Positions 32,842 to 48,900 are shown, numbered from the stretch's first letter. The stretch is 64,000 nt of DNA from Paraspadella gotoi (GCA_051294375.1 CM119267.1:15101083-15165082), one strand, 5' to 3'. Numbers and translations are program-made. The notes: generated by a model from the sequence alone, not told the origin.

Positions 32842-34618
32842 GAGAGACGAGAGAGAGCGAGAGAGAGAGCAGAGACGAGAGAGAGAGAGAGGGCTCTTCG
32901 TCGTCCAGGTGATCCATAAAATCGGAAATGACGCGATTTCGGGAGAAAATTCCAACCGAAAAAAAAGAGTTTTAGGAGTTTTTGGGATGTGAAAGAAAAA
33001 GTGGCCGTTGGTTTAAGAGACGTCTCGTCGTCTCACAGAAAAGACGCGTGTGAAAAGTGGCCACTCAAATTGGGTTTTTTAAAAGTCGAAATTATACTAA
33101 GCATAAACGTTCTCTTCAATGAGAGTTTTTGTTATGAAAGTCACAAGACTATTTTTATTTGTCTTTATATTAATTCCCTGAAAAAATTGTATCAATATCG
33201 TTCAATACGACATAAAATGTCCTCATAACAAATATTTATCTTTACTCCATAATGTAAGTTTTTATACTTCGCCTCTTGTATCTTAAAAAGTTTCTTCCTG
33301 GAAATTTCCGCGTCACAAAGTTAAATCTCCGACGAGGCGCGCATAAAAGGAAAAGCGGTTTAATCTTTGAGAGAAAGAACATTTTTTACCCTGAATACGG
33401 AACGAAAAAAAAAAACCCGCCCAAGTAGCGACTTTTGCATATTATTCGCAGTTGCGGCGCAATTCACGCTCTTCGCGTCGCCTGTAATTAAGAGGCGATT
33501 CCGAGAAAATATGTACGAAAAGAAAAATTAAAAAAAGGAAAGAAACTGGAGATATTGGCCGAGAAAGGAAAAGTACTATCCGCCGGGATTCGTTGGGCCG
33601 AGCGCCGAGAATCTCGCCGAGAGAGAGAGAAAGAGAGAAGGAGAGAGAGAGAGACACAGGGAGTAAATTTATTGTCGGAAGAAAACGTTTTCGCCGCCTT
33701 CGCGGTCGCCAGGGGAGATCGACGAGAGAGAGAGAGAGAGGAGAGACAGAGAGAGATGGAGAGAACGAGAGAGAGAGAGAGAGAGAAGAAGAAAACAAAA
33801 TTAAAACGGTGGCTTTTGTTTTTTGTTTTATTTTTGTTTATATTGTTTTAAGGAGTGGCGGGTGGTTGTCGTGTATATTAAGCGAAAGTCGCTGGATTGA
33901 GCAACAACAACAACAACAACCAAAATAACAACAACCTCAACGAAATACATCAAATAATGCAGACTCCATTACTTCCTTGATCGAGACAATAGTCAATGTT
34001 AAAATTCTGACAACGTCACTTACTTCGATTTTAGAAAACCTCACATGAATCTTTCTCAAAAAAGAACAACACCGGTTTTCTTCGATGGTAAACCAGTGGT
34101 TATTTGTAAGCTCTATTTTCGTATATGTCTTTGTTTCTCTAAGTTCTCTTACCTCTCTCTAAGGTCTCTCTCTCTTTCTTTGTGACAAGCTGAGAATATT
34201 CTCAGTTTCTTGGCTTTGTTATCACACGCTCTCTCTCTTTCATCTTTCTCTTTTCTTCCATTCCTGCTCCCTCTTCTCTCCTGCCCTCTCCCTCCAGCGT
34301 CTTCCCTCCCGCGGGCAAAATTTAGATCCTCGAATTCCATCTTTCTTTTCTCCTTTCATTTCGGTTTCGGAGAAAGGAAAGAGGAGAGAGAAAGAGAGAA
34401 AGAGAGAAGAAAAGAAATTGGTGTATGTGAAAGATTATTAGGGTGGAACGCGCCTTTACATCAAGCCAAAGGGGAGAGGCCGGCGTCCATTGAAAAGAAA
34501 ATTCGTCAGTTTTCATAGAAGTACGTTAAATCAAAACATGACTTTCTTTTTTTTTCTCTCTCTCTCTTTTCTTTTCTCTACTGGCTCATATGAGCTAGAG
34601 AGAGAGAGAGAGAGAGAG

Positions 34619-34659
<41 letters not shown>

Positions 34660-35193
34660 CAAGCACCCTTTCGTACTAACACCATACAAAAAGGCCTCCT
34701 TTCGCGATATCGGGTTATCATTAGCACAAAAAAGAGAGAGGAGGCCGGAAATTCTAAAGAAGGCTCATCAATTATCTGCTTATCAACTGGTTCTTCCGTC
34801 AAGTGAGAGGGATGTTACCCCCTCCCCCTACCCAGGGTCATTTTTTTTTCTCCGCCTCCTCCTTCCTCTCTTTTTTCTATACTCGCCTGCCTCTCCATCC
34901 CATCCCGATGCCATTCTCCCGATGCCCATTTCTCCCGATCACATTTTCCGTCCTCCAACACCGAATGCGCTCGACGCCGAGAATTTCCGGCTTCGATCGA
35001 ATCGTTTCCCGGCGCCGGGGAATCGGGGATGCATCCTCGGAGCCGTTGGCTAATGAATGGCAGTGGCGCCATCTTGGTGCCGGAGTGCACTAATCTGCCA
35101 ATGTAGCGAAAAAAACACATTTTGGCATCGAGTCGGTTTTTAGAAAACTTGAAATATCATCATTTTTCCTGATTTCGATATATCACATTGTAA
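32667..35193. repeat. Duplicated segment C, first copy
   Basis: Collinear with 44859-48042, except that part (about 33014-33780) occurs inverted there. Contains GA arrays (32801-32892, 33617-33786, 34594-34659), a (CAA)n run at 33900-33921 and a CCATCTTG YY1-like site near 35070. No exon recognised. Confidence 0.92.
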
Positions 35194-35218
35194 NNNNNNN
35201 NNNNNNNNNNNNNNNNNN
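35194..35218. other. Gap of exactly 25 N at the C/B' junction
   Basis: The first of five 25-N gaps. Left flank is the end of C; right flank is the start of a second copy of B. Confidence 1.
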
Positions 35219-37141
<1,923 letters not shown>

Positions 37142-38075
37142 AATAAGAGTATTTTATATTTTAAAACTACTTCCTGGATATAAGTTTATACAACCTTTTT
37201 TCTATAGGTTTGCCAAATTTGTATATGTTAAATTAGTAAAAGTATAACGTTAGTTAAAACTTATTTTATCGTACGTTACTATAACTAGTAAGAACCAGAC
37301 GTTTATATAAAAAAAAAGCGAGATAAAAAGAGAACGAAATTCGGTGCCAAAGATCGTCATATCTCGACTGACACGCCCTCTCCACGCGCCCTCAGCGCCG
37401 CAAATAAAGCGTCACTCAAACGGAAACCCAGGGCGGCGCGGCGGCGGCGCGGGCCGCCCTCAGATTTTTGATGCCACAGACGCGGGTCACCGGTTGTCTC
37501 TCGCCCCGGAGACCCGCGGGGACGCCCCGGAGCCCGGGCGGGCGCGGCCCAGTCCCCGGACGGGGTTAATGGTTTTCGAGTGGGTAGAATGGCCGGGGTG
37601 GCGAGAGTTGTGAATGGTAGAAAATGGTTTTTGGAAAAGCTGGTGGTGAAGGCCGGAGAATATATATCTTCGAGTACGATAGTCTATACTATGATTACTA
37701 ATGACATAACAATCTTCATGAAACATTTTTATTTCATTTTTTAGGCAACCGACAATACCAAATTGAGTTAATTTTGGTAGTCAGTGTTTCTCAGAACTTG
37801 TATAAAAATTGGGTTTTTAATAATAGTTTGGCCTTTGGGTGCAATGCGAGGGTGAAATATTGGACGTCGTAGTCAATTAGCGTTGTGATTTTTTGCTCTT
37901 ATTTCTTTTTTCTTTACTTTATTATTATTTCATTATCTATGTACTTTAGCACATCTGGCTAATGGATAAAACAATTAATGAGACAGTGATGTCGGCGCGA
38001 CAATGTTTTCGTCTTTTAGTAACCGTATTTGATAATTGATAAAAAGGCAATTCAACAATTTACACAAAAGAGAGC

Positions 38076-38143
<68 letters not shown>

Positions 38144-41100
38144 AGAGAGGAGAGAGAGAGAGAGAGAGAGGAGAGAGACATGCTTTTTATCCTTAAATTC
38201 CTGGAACACATGCAAAGGGACGTTTTCTGATTTGGTCACACATCACACTGGCGCAACTGAACTTTTTTTTGTGATACAGAGCATTACAAAAATAGGAAAT
38301 ACACGGTGGTGCATAAATTGAGTCAGGTGGCACGATGATATAAAAAAACAAAATTTATTTCATTCAACGAAATTAGTCCTTTGAAAAAAAAGAAAAACCC
38401 CCAAATCGGTGCCGAGCCCAGGATGATATTTCTGATCGTCGGCTCAACTTTGCGTCTGTTTGTATATATACGATGAAAATCTCAATAATAACAGTTTACA
38501 TTTACATAACAATGACTTATAACAAGGACGTTCGACATCTTTTATATTGTACAAAAAAAAAACTTCGTGTCGATGAAAATTATTGGGTGGAACAATACTT
38601 TGTTCCGTCGTGTCGGTAGATGGGTTTACGAAAATCTGCCCCCCAAAAAATATCAACTTAATTAACTAAATCTTCATTCGTCATACTTTTTAGTTTAATC
38701 TCAGACCGACGCCTAAATATTCGCCCGATTCGCAAAGCCGCTTTTTACTCTGCCCGCTTCAATTTAATATTAACAAAATATTATTTCGCCCTACTAAATT
38801 CTAAACTGTCTAAAAATTTTTTTATCGAAGTCACGGAGTGTACAAAGAAATTAATGAGAAATATATTCTTAGTTTAACTAATCCACCCTGTCTTTTAAAA
38901 TTGCGGTCAACGTCTTCACTGAAAGAATTGGGGAAGAGGTATGACGAAGAAAAGAGAAATCAGGGCAGCAAAGGAAAAGCGATAAAAGATCGATCAGAAT
39001 AATGGCCTCAACTAGATGGGGTGGGAAAAGGGTCAAACGAGTACAAGCGATCGAAATGGACTCCCGTCGTTTAAAAAGAAATATCTGAAAGAAAGAGAAT
39101 AAGAAAAGAAAAAGAATAGATAGGGACAGAGAGGTTTAGACTGGGTAGAGGCATAGGATCTAAAATTAAATATTCAGAAAAGAGATGAAGAAGTCGAGAC
39201 TGAAATTAAAACTGCGGAGCTCACAATAAGACAGGGAGAGATCCTTTACTAAAACCTTGAAGGGGAAACACTTCTGAAACGTCAACCGCTCCAGAATGGA
39301 ACCATGACCCGAATAAATATCAAAGATAAAAGAAAAAATGGCGGACAAAGCAGACAGCGGCTTACGCGTCATGGGTAAACGTTGGCGAACTTCATGGAAA
39401 CGGAAAATGTAAATCACAACGCTGCCCATAAAAATACAGTGCTACCGCTTAAAAACTAGAGTTACATTTAAGATAAAATAAGAAGGAATGGAAACGGAAA
39501 AAAAAATATGCCTCAATATGAGCATCGAAGAAAAAAAATGTATCACTGAAAAATTAAATCATATTCACTGCCAAAAAAAAAAACCGCACGAATCGATTGT
39601 GAGAAAAGATGATTGAGACGCGAAAACCTCGACTAAAACCCAAACAAAATCAACACTGAAATCTGTGTTGTCATGGTTGTTTGTTTTTTTCGTAAAGTTC
39701 AATTAACTTTTTGTTAAGTTTATCATTCTAGTTTTTCGGGTCAACTTGAAGTCTTTTCGACTAGGTTTCTGCCCCCCAATTTCCCCGTTCAGTCTCAATC
39801 GGTTGCCATCTGATTTCCCGTCCCTGATCTTCACCGCGCCCATCCTGTCCATTGTCCGGCGGGCCATTGCAAGACGTTGCGCGAGTCACGGCGGAGATTG
39901 CAAGGTCTGCCAATTTGAAGCCTCACGGCCTCCATCTGTCTATCGCCGTAGTTTCCAGATGCGAGACCCCCGTCATCTCTCCGACGAAGCTCTGGGCGCC
40001 AACGAACTTCCCGCCCGGCCTTCTCTTGTCCTGACCCAGGAAAAGACGCGGAGGTCCCGAAAAACATGAGCCGCCCCACCGGGATCTCCGTCTGGGCCGG
40101 AGTCCCTGACCAGCGTCGACGGGTTTCCCGTCCACGTAAGAAGGCCCAGGTCCTGAGACGGCGCGCGCACGTGAGGCGGAAGTGGTGCCATTGATTCTGG
40201 AAATGGAGTAGGGAAGGGTTCACTTTTTGGCGTCGCCGCGAGGTCCGACCCTGGGCGGCGAGGAATCAGAGGAGAAAAAAAAAAAGATGATCGTGATTAA
40301 TGATATGAAGAAGAAAAGGGAACAGAAAAAAATTATCAAATCAATCAACCGGACCTGCATCTGGTTGTCGCTGATCTGCGCCAACCCTCTGCCCTATCAT
40401 AACATGTCGTCCTTCTTCCCCATGGTGAGTAGCTCAACACGGTCCCCAAGTCGCTCTCGTCCGCGCTCTTGACCAAAACGCAAGCGTGATCTGACTCAAG
40501 TTTCTCTTCCCCGTCAGGGGTCTTCAAGACGCGGGCGAAATCCGAGGCCGCTCTTCCCTCGAAGACAAACTTGGTCGAATCGTCTCTCGCGGACCTCGAC
40601 GGCGACTTGGAGTCCTTTAGCTTTGCTCGACGACGAAGACGACGACGAAAGGACGACGACGACGAAGATCCATTCCAGACCGTGGTGGCGCTTCCACCAC
40701 CTGCCTGCAGCTTCCCCATCTCCTCCTGCCAGCTCTTGCACGGTTTGGAGTTAGTCCATCAGCAGGTTGTTGTACATCTCGCGTTGTGCGCCCTTAATGC
40801 TCTGGATTGACGGTGCGGAGCTTGCCGTCCTGGACGGCGATCGTCTCCATCTTTGAGGAGAGCGGTGGAGCGGATATTTTTTTTTTTTTTTTTTTTTTTT
40901 CGTGACGTCTCGTACTGGAGCAGTTGGAAGACGGAAGCGAGCGGGAGGTTGTGGACGTGGGTCTCCATCTCGGCCGGAGGACGATCTTATTCGTGTCGGA
41001 TTCCACCTGAAATAAAGGGGGGAATGTTGTGAGGCTTTGGTAAAAAAGGTTGTGAAAATAACTTTTATGAAAAATCAGATTGCAAAACAACGTCAAAACT

Positions 41101-42720
41101 TATGGCAATTCTCAGTTAAATCCGATATTTAATAACTAGTTATTTATATTATCTATTGCTTAAACATTTGTTTGTATGTAGAAGGTACATTTATTATAAT
41201 GCAATGACAAAACGTCCACTTTCACCTGAAACTTGTAAGTTCCTGACGACGAGATAGAGCAAGATGGCCCGTCACGCGCGGCGATGATGGACGAAGTTGA
41301 CGAACGATTCATTCGCGTGAGTCCAACGAACTTCTTGGCACCTCGCTTTTCGGTTGGAGGAAGGTCCCTCGGCGCAGCCGTAGACCGATTTGAACTCGTA
41401 GGAGGAAGTGGCGTGGGAGGAGAGCGAGTTGGAAGATGGGTTCTTCATGAGGGTGCTGAGATTGTTCGGGCGGGCGCCCAGTCCATTGCCTCCGCCGCCG
41501 GACGTCGGGCCGCCCCCATTGGTCTGGAGCAGGGAACGGCCGGAGCGGAGATGAGGAGGGCAGAGCGCGCATGCCGCGGATAGGGCGTCACGTCGGCCTC
41601 GGCGTAGGTGGCGTTGCCCGGAACAGCCGCCGAACTACCGCCCCCCGTTGGAGCCAGCCTCCGCCGCAGCCGGCGACGCAGACGCCGACACCGCCGTTGA
41701 TGGCGCGCGCCGGACAATGCGTCTCGGATCCCTGGTTCGGCTGCCAAACCGGAAATCGGCGAGATCGAGCTGTGAATGGTCTGCGGGAACTGTACTTCGG
41801 TTCGCAGAACCATCTGACAGGTAATGAGTGGAGGGAGGAGGGAGGATTGGGAAGAGGGGTGGGGTGGAGGAAGAGGAGGAAGAGATCGACGAAGGAAGCG
41901 AGAGAAACGCTCGTCGCTTTGCCCGACCTTCGAAGGGCAAATCTCGCGGTTCGCGGCTTAACAACTTCTCTTTCTCCTCCTTATTTTCCTTTTTTTTTCT
42001 CTCATTTTTTTTTCTCTTTTCTTTTCGTTAAAAAACGAAAAGCCGAGAGGATTAACGCTGACGCCCGCACGTAGACCGTGATTCCGCCGCGGTTTAGGTC
42101 GACTCGTGGCGTCGGCAGCGGCGTCGGCGGCCGTCAGCGGCGGCGGGCCAGCGGCGCCGAGAACGGGCGACGGAAGATGGCCGAATGAAGGTGAGGCCGG
42201 TTTTAATGGTTATGTCATGGCTTTTTTTCGGCGGGTAAGGTCGAAAACGTCGACGTCGTTGGCCGAAAGAGAGAGTAAACGAGGAGCGAGACTTTAACGA
42301 TCGCTGCGGCTGCATGCGCGGGCTTTTTTCCGGCGGACGGAAGGATCGGGGTCGTCACGTCGTCGTCGCGTCGTCTTCATCGTCGACGGAACGTCCGAGT
42401 GGTAGAGGTAGAAGGTGACGCGAGGATGGTGAGTCCGAAATAAATAAACATCGAAAAAAAAGAAGAAGAATGAATTATATATTAATAAATATTCAATTGT
42501 AATATAATATTAATATGCTATAGATTGTAAACTTTTTTCCTGAGAGGGAAAAAAGGAATGCATTCCTCTTTAAAGTAACAAAAGAAAAACGATCAAGGAA
42601 AACGACCATGGAAAAAGGAGAGGAAAATAAGAAAGATGAACTGAATCAGAAATAAAAGGATATTATTTATTTTATTCGACGAAGAGAAACGAGAGCCAGT
42701 AGGCCGAGGCAGAGCGAGGA

Positions 42721-42753
<33 letters not shown>

Positions 42754-42868
42754 TAGAGAGAGAGAGAAAAGAGAGAGAGAGAGATGGATGAGAGGGCAAG
42801 ATGAGAGGAGAGAGAAGAGAGAGAGAGAGCAGAGATGCTCAGCGAAAACGTTTAAAACCGTACGCTTC
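37142..42868. repeat. Segment A'', second copy of A
   Basis: Direct copy of 25175-30770. Indels are sparse over the first 2.4 kb and become dense from about 39720 on. Carries the broken pentraxin copy. Confidence 0.93.
39831..41813 (-). pseudogene. Second, frameshifted copy of the transmembrane pentraxin gene
   Basis: All three exons of the 27800-29723 gene recur in order: about 39810-40260, 40355-41010 and 41230-41813. Recognisable pieces include QNQWHHF, VGAQSF, FARVLK and the Gly/Cys-rich tail. Single-base indels break every exon, including one right after the start codon region, and a 24-base T run interrupts the coiled-coil exon at about 40875-40900. The indel density (roughly one per 15-25 bp in GC-rich parts, with few substitutions) looks like raw long-read error more than neutral decay. 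It may be an assembly ghost of the intact gene. Confidence 0.85.
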
Positions 42869-43746
42869 TAAGCCTCGCTGTTTTTTCTCTTTCTTTTTCT
42901 CGAGGCCGCCCATTCTTCGATGTCCTTTTGTTTACATTTTTTTTCTTTCGTCTTCTTTTTTCAACCGACTATTATTCCGTCAGTTTTTTTTCGCCGTTCT
43001 CTCCTCCATTTTCTGATTCAGTATTATTTATCACGGGCGGTTAGCACAAACCGGAAAACCCCTTTTTTCTCTTTTGTTTCCCTCCGCCCCCCCCGCCCCC
43101 CCCTTCTCCGGCGAATAAAATGATATCGAGCCGACATAAAATACGGGATAAGAAAGTTTCTAGGGCAAATTTTTCTCTCTCGCACCTCCCAATGGCTCGA
43201 TTCCTCTGCTCTCTTCTCCTCTCTCTCTCTCTCTCACGCCTCTACCTCTCTCTTCTTCTCTTCTCTCCTACTCTCTCTCTCCTCTGCTATCTCTCATCTC
43301 TCTCTCTCTCTCTCTTGCTTTCTCTTCATCCTTCTGTTCATTCGCCCGAAATTGGGGAAAGTCTGTTGCATAAGGCGCCAACGATGGCTGCCCCGTTCAT
43401 CACCCGGGAAAAAAAGTCCGCGGGACAGAAAAACCGGTCCCAGGACGAAGATTCTTGCGACCGCCGCGGCGACCCGAAGGAAACGACGCCGGCCGACGCC
43501 GAGATCGCAGGAACGACGCCGCACGCCGGACGGGCGACGAAGAGCGAGGCTTCGAGCGCGGATGCTGTAAACGAACCGCGTTTCGTTTGCGCCAGGATCC
43601 ATAATGAAGGTGCGGCTCCATCGGATTTCCGAAGTCGTTCCACCATTCGCAATCAAAGTCTCTCTCTCTCTCTTGGTCTCTGTTTTTTCTCTCTCTCTCT
43701 CTCATCATCTTAACCCTCTCTCCTCTCTTCTCCTTTCTCTCTGTCT

Positions 43747-43789
<43 letters not shown>

Positions 43790-43960
43790 TCTTCTTCTCT
43801 CTCTCTCTTCTCTCGTCTTATCCTTCCGCTAAACCGACTAGCTCGACCCGCCTCGCACAACCGGAAACTCAGACGGCGACGCCATTCCGACTAGCACTAC
43901 GCGTCATTCCACGCCCAAACAACTCTCTCTCTTCTCTTTTCTTTCTCTCCCTCTCTCCAT

Positions 43961-43991
<31 letters not shown>

Positions 43992-44858
43992 ATCTCTTCT
44001 CTCTCTCTCTTCTTCCTTCTCTCTCTCTCTCGCTCGTAAATGACGTCGTACGAACTACTATTCCCCGACTCCTGCTGACCTTTTTCCTTTCGAAAGTCCT
44101 CACTCAGGATAAACCCACTTCGGACGGGCGTGAATGACCGAATTTGCACTTACCCTTTTCCGACCTTAATTCCTTTCCCATTCCGACCATTAGAATGACC
44201 GTTTAAAAACTTACCTTGTTTCCAAACTCTCATCTTGGAAATTTTTCGTGAATGCCCATCATTTAGGCTTTTTAGGTTTAATCTGTGGCAGCGTTTATCA
44301 ACATTTCTATTTTCCTTCTCTCTCTTCATTTCATCCCTAACTTATCCCTAACCTTACCCACCGACCCGAAAACCCAGAATGACTGCCTTTATCCCTGTTG
44401 GGAATTTTAATGGACCGAGGACACTTTCGCTAATGAAATCGATTCTCTGCCCCTCATTACTTTTCCCCCCATTTTTTTCCTTACCTACGACATTTTGCCG
44501 TCGCACGGACGACGACAGCGAAAGACGACGAGCGACAACTTTTATGGATTCGAATCTACGCGGGTTTCGCTTATTCATGGGGAGTTCATTAATGATGGAT
44601 TCTGCCTCCTTTATCAAAATTCACAATATAAATTGTTTTTTTTTTTTATATTCTACAGCGAAGAAAGAAAATGAGAAAGGAAGGATTTTAGGAGAAGAGA
44701 AAAAAGAATAAATGAAAAGAAAGGAAAGGAAAAAAAGAAAGAAAAAGAGAAAAGAAAGGAAAGAAAGAAAAAAAGGAAGAAAGATAAGAAAGAAAGAAAG
44801 AAAAGAAAGAAAGAAAAGAAAGAGAAAGAAAGAAAAGTCAAAAGAAAAGAAAGAAAGA
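42869..44858. repeat. Segment B'', third copy of B
   Basis: Direct copy of 30771-32666, indel-rich in its first half (42869-44130) and cleaner after. Ends in a (GAAA)n tract (about 44710-44855). Confidence 0.92.
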
Positions 44859-45036
44859 GTAAGATAGTTGTTCAATAGTTTGGCTGTCCTCTCTAACGCC
44901 TGTCCAAGACCTACCGCCGGGCTTTGGGGCGCCGAGAGCCCGAAGGAGGAAATAATATGAAATAAATCGAAATATTAAACCGAGATCTTATCGAATGATG
45001 AGCGAGAGAGATAGAGAGAGAGAGAGAGAGAAGAAA

Positions 45037-45068
<32 letters not shown>

Positions 45069-45085
45069 GACGAGAGAGACGAGAG

Positions 45086-45110
45086 NNNNNNNNNNNNNNN
45101 NNNNNNNNNN
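45086..45110. other. Gap of exactly 25 N within a GA array
   Basis: Flanked by GA repeats on both sides. Confidence 1.
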
Positions 45111-45144
<34 letters not shown>

Positions 45145-45897
45145 CTCTTCGTCGTCCAGGTGATCCATAAAATCGGAAATGACGCGATTTCGGGAGAAAA
45201 TTCCAACCGAAAAAAAAGAGTTTTAGGAGTTTTTGGGATGTGAAAGAAAAGTGGCCGTTGGTTTTAAGAGACGTCTCGTCGTCTCACAGAAAAGACGCGT
45301 GTGAAAAGTGGCCACTCAAATTGGGTTTTTTAAAAGTCGAAATTATACTAAGCATAAACGTTCTCTTCAATGAGAGTTTTTGTTTGAAAGTCACAAGACT
45401 ATTTTTATTTGGTCTTTATATTAATTCCCTGAAAAAAAAATTGTATCAATATCGTTCAATACGACATAAAATGTCCTCATAACAAATATTTATCTTTTAC
45501 TCCATAATGTAAGTTTTTATACTTCGCCTCTTGTATCTTAAAAAGTTTCTTCCTGGAAATTTCCGCGTCACAAAGTTAAATCTCCGACGAGGCGCGCATA
45601 AAAGGAAAAGCGGTTTAATCTTTGAAGAGAAAGAACATTTTTTACCCTGAATACGGAACGAAAAAAAAAACCCGCCAAGTAGCGACTTTTGCATATTTTC
45701 GCAGTTGCGGCGCAATTCACGCTCTTCGCGTCGCCTGTAATTAAGAGGCGATTCCGAGAAAATATGTACGAAAAGAAAAATTAAAAAAAGGAAGAAACTG
45801 GAGATATTGGCCGAGAAAGGAAAAGTACTATCCGCCGGGATTCGTTGGCCGAGCGCCGAGAATCTCGCCGAGAGAGAGAGAAAGAGAGAAGGAGAGA

Positions 45898-45922
45898 NNN
45901 NNNNNNNNNNNNNNNNNNNNNN
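45898..45922. other. Gap of exactly 25 N at a direct/inverted junction
   Basis: Left flank is GA-rich direct C sequence; right flank is CT-rich reverse-complement C sequence. Confidence 1.
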
Positions 45923-47460
45923 TCTTCTCTCTCCTCCTCTCTCCTCGTCTTCTCTCTCTCTCTCTCTCTCTCTCCTCTCTCCTTCGGATCTCCCCTGGCG
46001 ACCGAAGGCGCGAAAACGTTTTCTTCCGACAATAAATTACTCCGTGTCTCTCTCTCTCTCCTTCTCTCTTTCTCTCTTCTCGGCGAGATTTCTCGGCGCT
46101 CGGCCAACGAATCGCGGCGGATAGTACTTTTCCTTTCTCGGCCAATATCTCCAGTTTCTTTCCTTTTTTTAATTTTTTTTTCGTACATATTTTCTCGGAA
46201 TCGCCTCTTAATTACAGGCGACGCGAAGAGCGTGAATTGCGCCGCAACTGCGAAAATATGCAAAAGTCGCTACTTGGCGGGTTTTTTTTTTTCGTTCCGT
46301 ATTCAGGGTAAAAAATGTTCTTTCTCTCAAAGATTAACCGCTTTTCCTTTTATGCGTCGCCTCGTCGGAGATTTAACTTTGTGACGCGGAAATTTCCAGA
46401 AGAAACTTTTTAAGATACAAGAGGCGAAGTATAAAAACTTACATTATGGAGTAAAAGATAAATATTTGTTATGAGGACATTTTATGTCGTATTGAACGAT
46501 ATTGATACAATTTTTTTTTCAGGGAATTAATATAAAGACAAATAAAAATAGTCTTGTGACTTTCAAACAAAAACTCTCATTGAAGAGAACGTTTATGCTT
46601 AGTATAATTCGACTTTTAAAAAACCCAATTTGAGTGGCCACTTTTCACACGCGTCTTTTCTGTGAGACGACGAGACGTCTCTTAGAAAAAAAAAATTAAA
46701 ACGGTGGCTTTTGTTTTGTTTTGTTTATTTTTGTTTATATTGTTTAAGGAGTGGCGGTGGTTGTCGTTATATTAAGCGAAGTCGCTGGATTGAGCAACAA
46801 CAACAACAACAACCAAAATAACAACAACCTCAACGAAATACATCAAATAATGCAAACTCCATTACTTCCTTGATCGAGACAATAGTCAATGTTAAATTCT
46901 GACAACGTCACTTCTTCGATTTTAGAAAATCCTCACATGAATCTTTTCTCAAAAAAGAACACACGGTTTCTCGATGGTAAACCAGTTGTTATTTGTAGCT
47001 CTATTTCCGTATATGTCTTTGTTTCTCTAAGTTTCTTACTCTCTCTATCTCTCTCTCTTTCTTTGTGACAAGCTGAGAATATTCTCAGTTTCTTGGCTTT
47101 GTTATCACACGCTCTCTCTTTCTCTTTCTCTTTTTCTTCCATTCCTGCTCCCTCTCTCTCTCCCTCTCCCTCCAGGTCTTCCCTCCCCGCGGGCAAAATT
47201 AGATCCTCGAATTCCATTCTTTCTTTTCTCCTTTCATTTCGGTTTCGGAGAAAGAAAGAGAGAGAGAAAGAGAGAAAGAGAGAGAAAAGAAATGGTGTAT
47301 GTGAAAGATTATTAGGGTGGAACGCCTTTACATCAAGCCAAAGGGGAGAGGCGGGTCCATTGAAAAGAAAATTCGTCAGTTTTCATTACGTTAATCAAAC
47401 ATGACTTTCTTTTTTTTTTCTCTCTCTCTCTTTTCTTTTCTCTACTGGCTCATATGAGCC

Positions 47461-47526
<66 letters not shown>
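47461..47526. repeat. (GA)n microsatellite, pure
   Basis: Counterpart of 34594-34659. In the inverted copy (about 60090-60155) it reads as CT. Confidence 0.95.
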
Positions 47527-47529
<3 letters not shown>

Positions 47530-48505
47530 CAAGCACCCTTTCGTACTAACACCATACAGAAAAGGCCTCCTTTCGGATATCGGGTTATCATTAGCACAAA
47601 AAAGAGAGGAGGCCGAAAATTCTAAAGAAGGCTCATCAATTATCGCTTATCAACTGGTTTTCCGTCAAGTGAGAGGGGATGTTACCCCCTCCCCCACCCA
47701 GGGTCATTTTTTTTCTCTCCCTCCTCCTTCCTCTCTTTTTCTCTATACTCGCCTTCCTCTCCATCCCATCCCGATGCCATTCTCCCGATGCCATTCTCCC
47801 GATCACATTTTCCTCCTCCAACACCGAATGCGTCGACGCCGAGAATTTCCGGCTTCGATCGAATCGTTTCCCGGCGCCGGGGAATCGGGGATGCATCCTC
47901 GGAGCGTTGGTAATGAATGGAGTGGCGCCATCTTGATGCCGGAGTGCACTAATTGCAATTAGCGAAAAAAACATTTTGGCATCGAGTCGGTTTAGAAAAC
48001 TTGAAATACATCCATCCTGATTTCGATATATCACATTTAATACGATGTGGCGGTAGTATATTCACACCGCTCACGTCATAAGAAAAGGAAGCGGAGCCAC
48101 TCACTAGTCTATTTCATGTCTATGTCATGTCGTTCGACACCGACGCGATCAATCAATCACTCAAAGAGCCATATTGGCCGTAACTATTTTCTCTTTTACT
48201 CCGAGAGCCGGCATATTTTGTCGCCATGACAACGCCTGGGAAAAATGGGAAAAATCACTTGCTCATACATAACATTTTCCTCTCTATATTCGGATGGCGA
48301 CTCCTTCACGACGAAGTCGCGACGACGAAAAAAAACAAAAAACTCCTCGGCGCAAAAAGGGCGACTCCCGTTCCTGATCGGCGAGAAGACTCTCTCGACC
48401 TTTTTTATTTCTAAGGTGATTCGTCGAAGAGGACGGGTGAGTCTCTTTACTCTACATCTTCTTCCTTTTTGATCGTGACTCGACTTAACCTTTTGATCCT
48501 CAGCG

Positions 48506-48590
48506 TCTTCTTCTTCTTCTTCTTCTTCTTCTTCTTCTTCTTCTTCTTCTTCTTCTTCTTCTTCTTCTTCTTCTTCTTCTTCTTCTTCTT
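48506..48590. repeat. (TTC)n trinucleotide array, about 28 units
   Basis: A nearly pure GAA/TTC array. The inverted copy (about 59029-59100) is shorter and interrupted. It translates to poly-Phe but is not coding. Confidence 0.97.
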
Positions 48591-48775
48591 CATCTTCCTC
48601 CTTTTCCTCCTCATCAACTTACTTTTTTTTTATTCGTCTCGTTCATTTTTCCTCACCCTGCATCACATCCCCAAAAAATGAAGATATCTTTCGTCCGGTG
48701 GCCTCCGATCTTTTAGTTCTTCTTTTCTCTTCTTTTCTTTATATTTTCTTTAATTTTCTTTTCCTTTCATTTTTT

Positions 48776-48776
48776 T

Positions 48777-48863
<87 letters not shown>

Positions 48864-48900
48864 GTCTTTCTTTCTTTCTTTCTGTCTTTCTTTCTTTTTT
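48776..48900. repeat. (CTTT)n tetranucleotide array, about 30 units
   Basis: A long CTTT run with two CTGT variants. The inverted copy (about 58700-58825) is more irregular. Confidence 0.97.

Larger units (their letters stand above)
44859..48042. repeat. Segment C'', second copy of C, with an internal inverted block
   Basis: 44859-45897 is collinear with 32667 to about 33650. After two 25-N gaps, 45923-46684 is the reverse complement of about 33014-33780. From about 46690 to 48042 it is again collinear with 33800-35190. Confidence 0.92.

Noticed and set aside
45923-46684. Inverted block as a MITE or transposon terminal repeat
   Set aside because: It is the reverse complement of ordinary segment C sequence and adjoins a 25-N gap, so inversion or misassembly explains it better than a mobile element.
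48220-48233. RFX X-box-like GTCGCCATGACAAC as a functional site
   Set aside because: Two mismatches to the symmetric consensus and no gene nearby. Mentioned only as a motif within segment D.
48469-48681. Poly-Phe open frame
   Set aside because: Direct translation of the (TTC)n array at 48506-48590.
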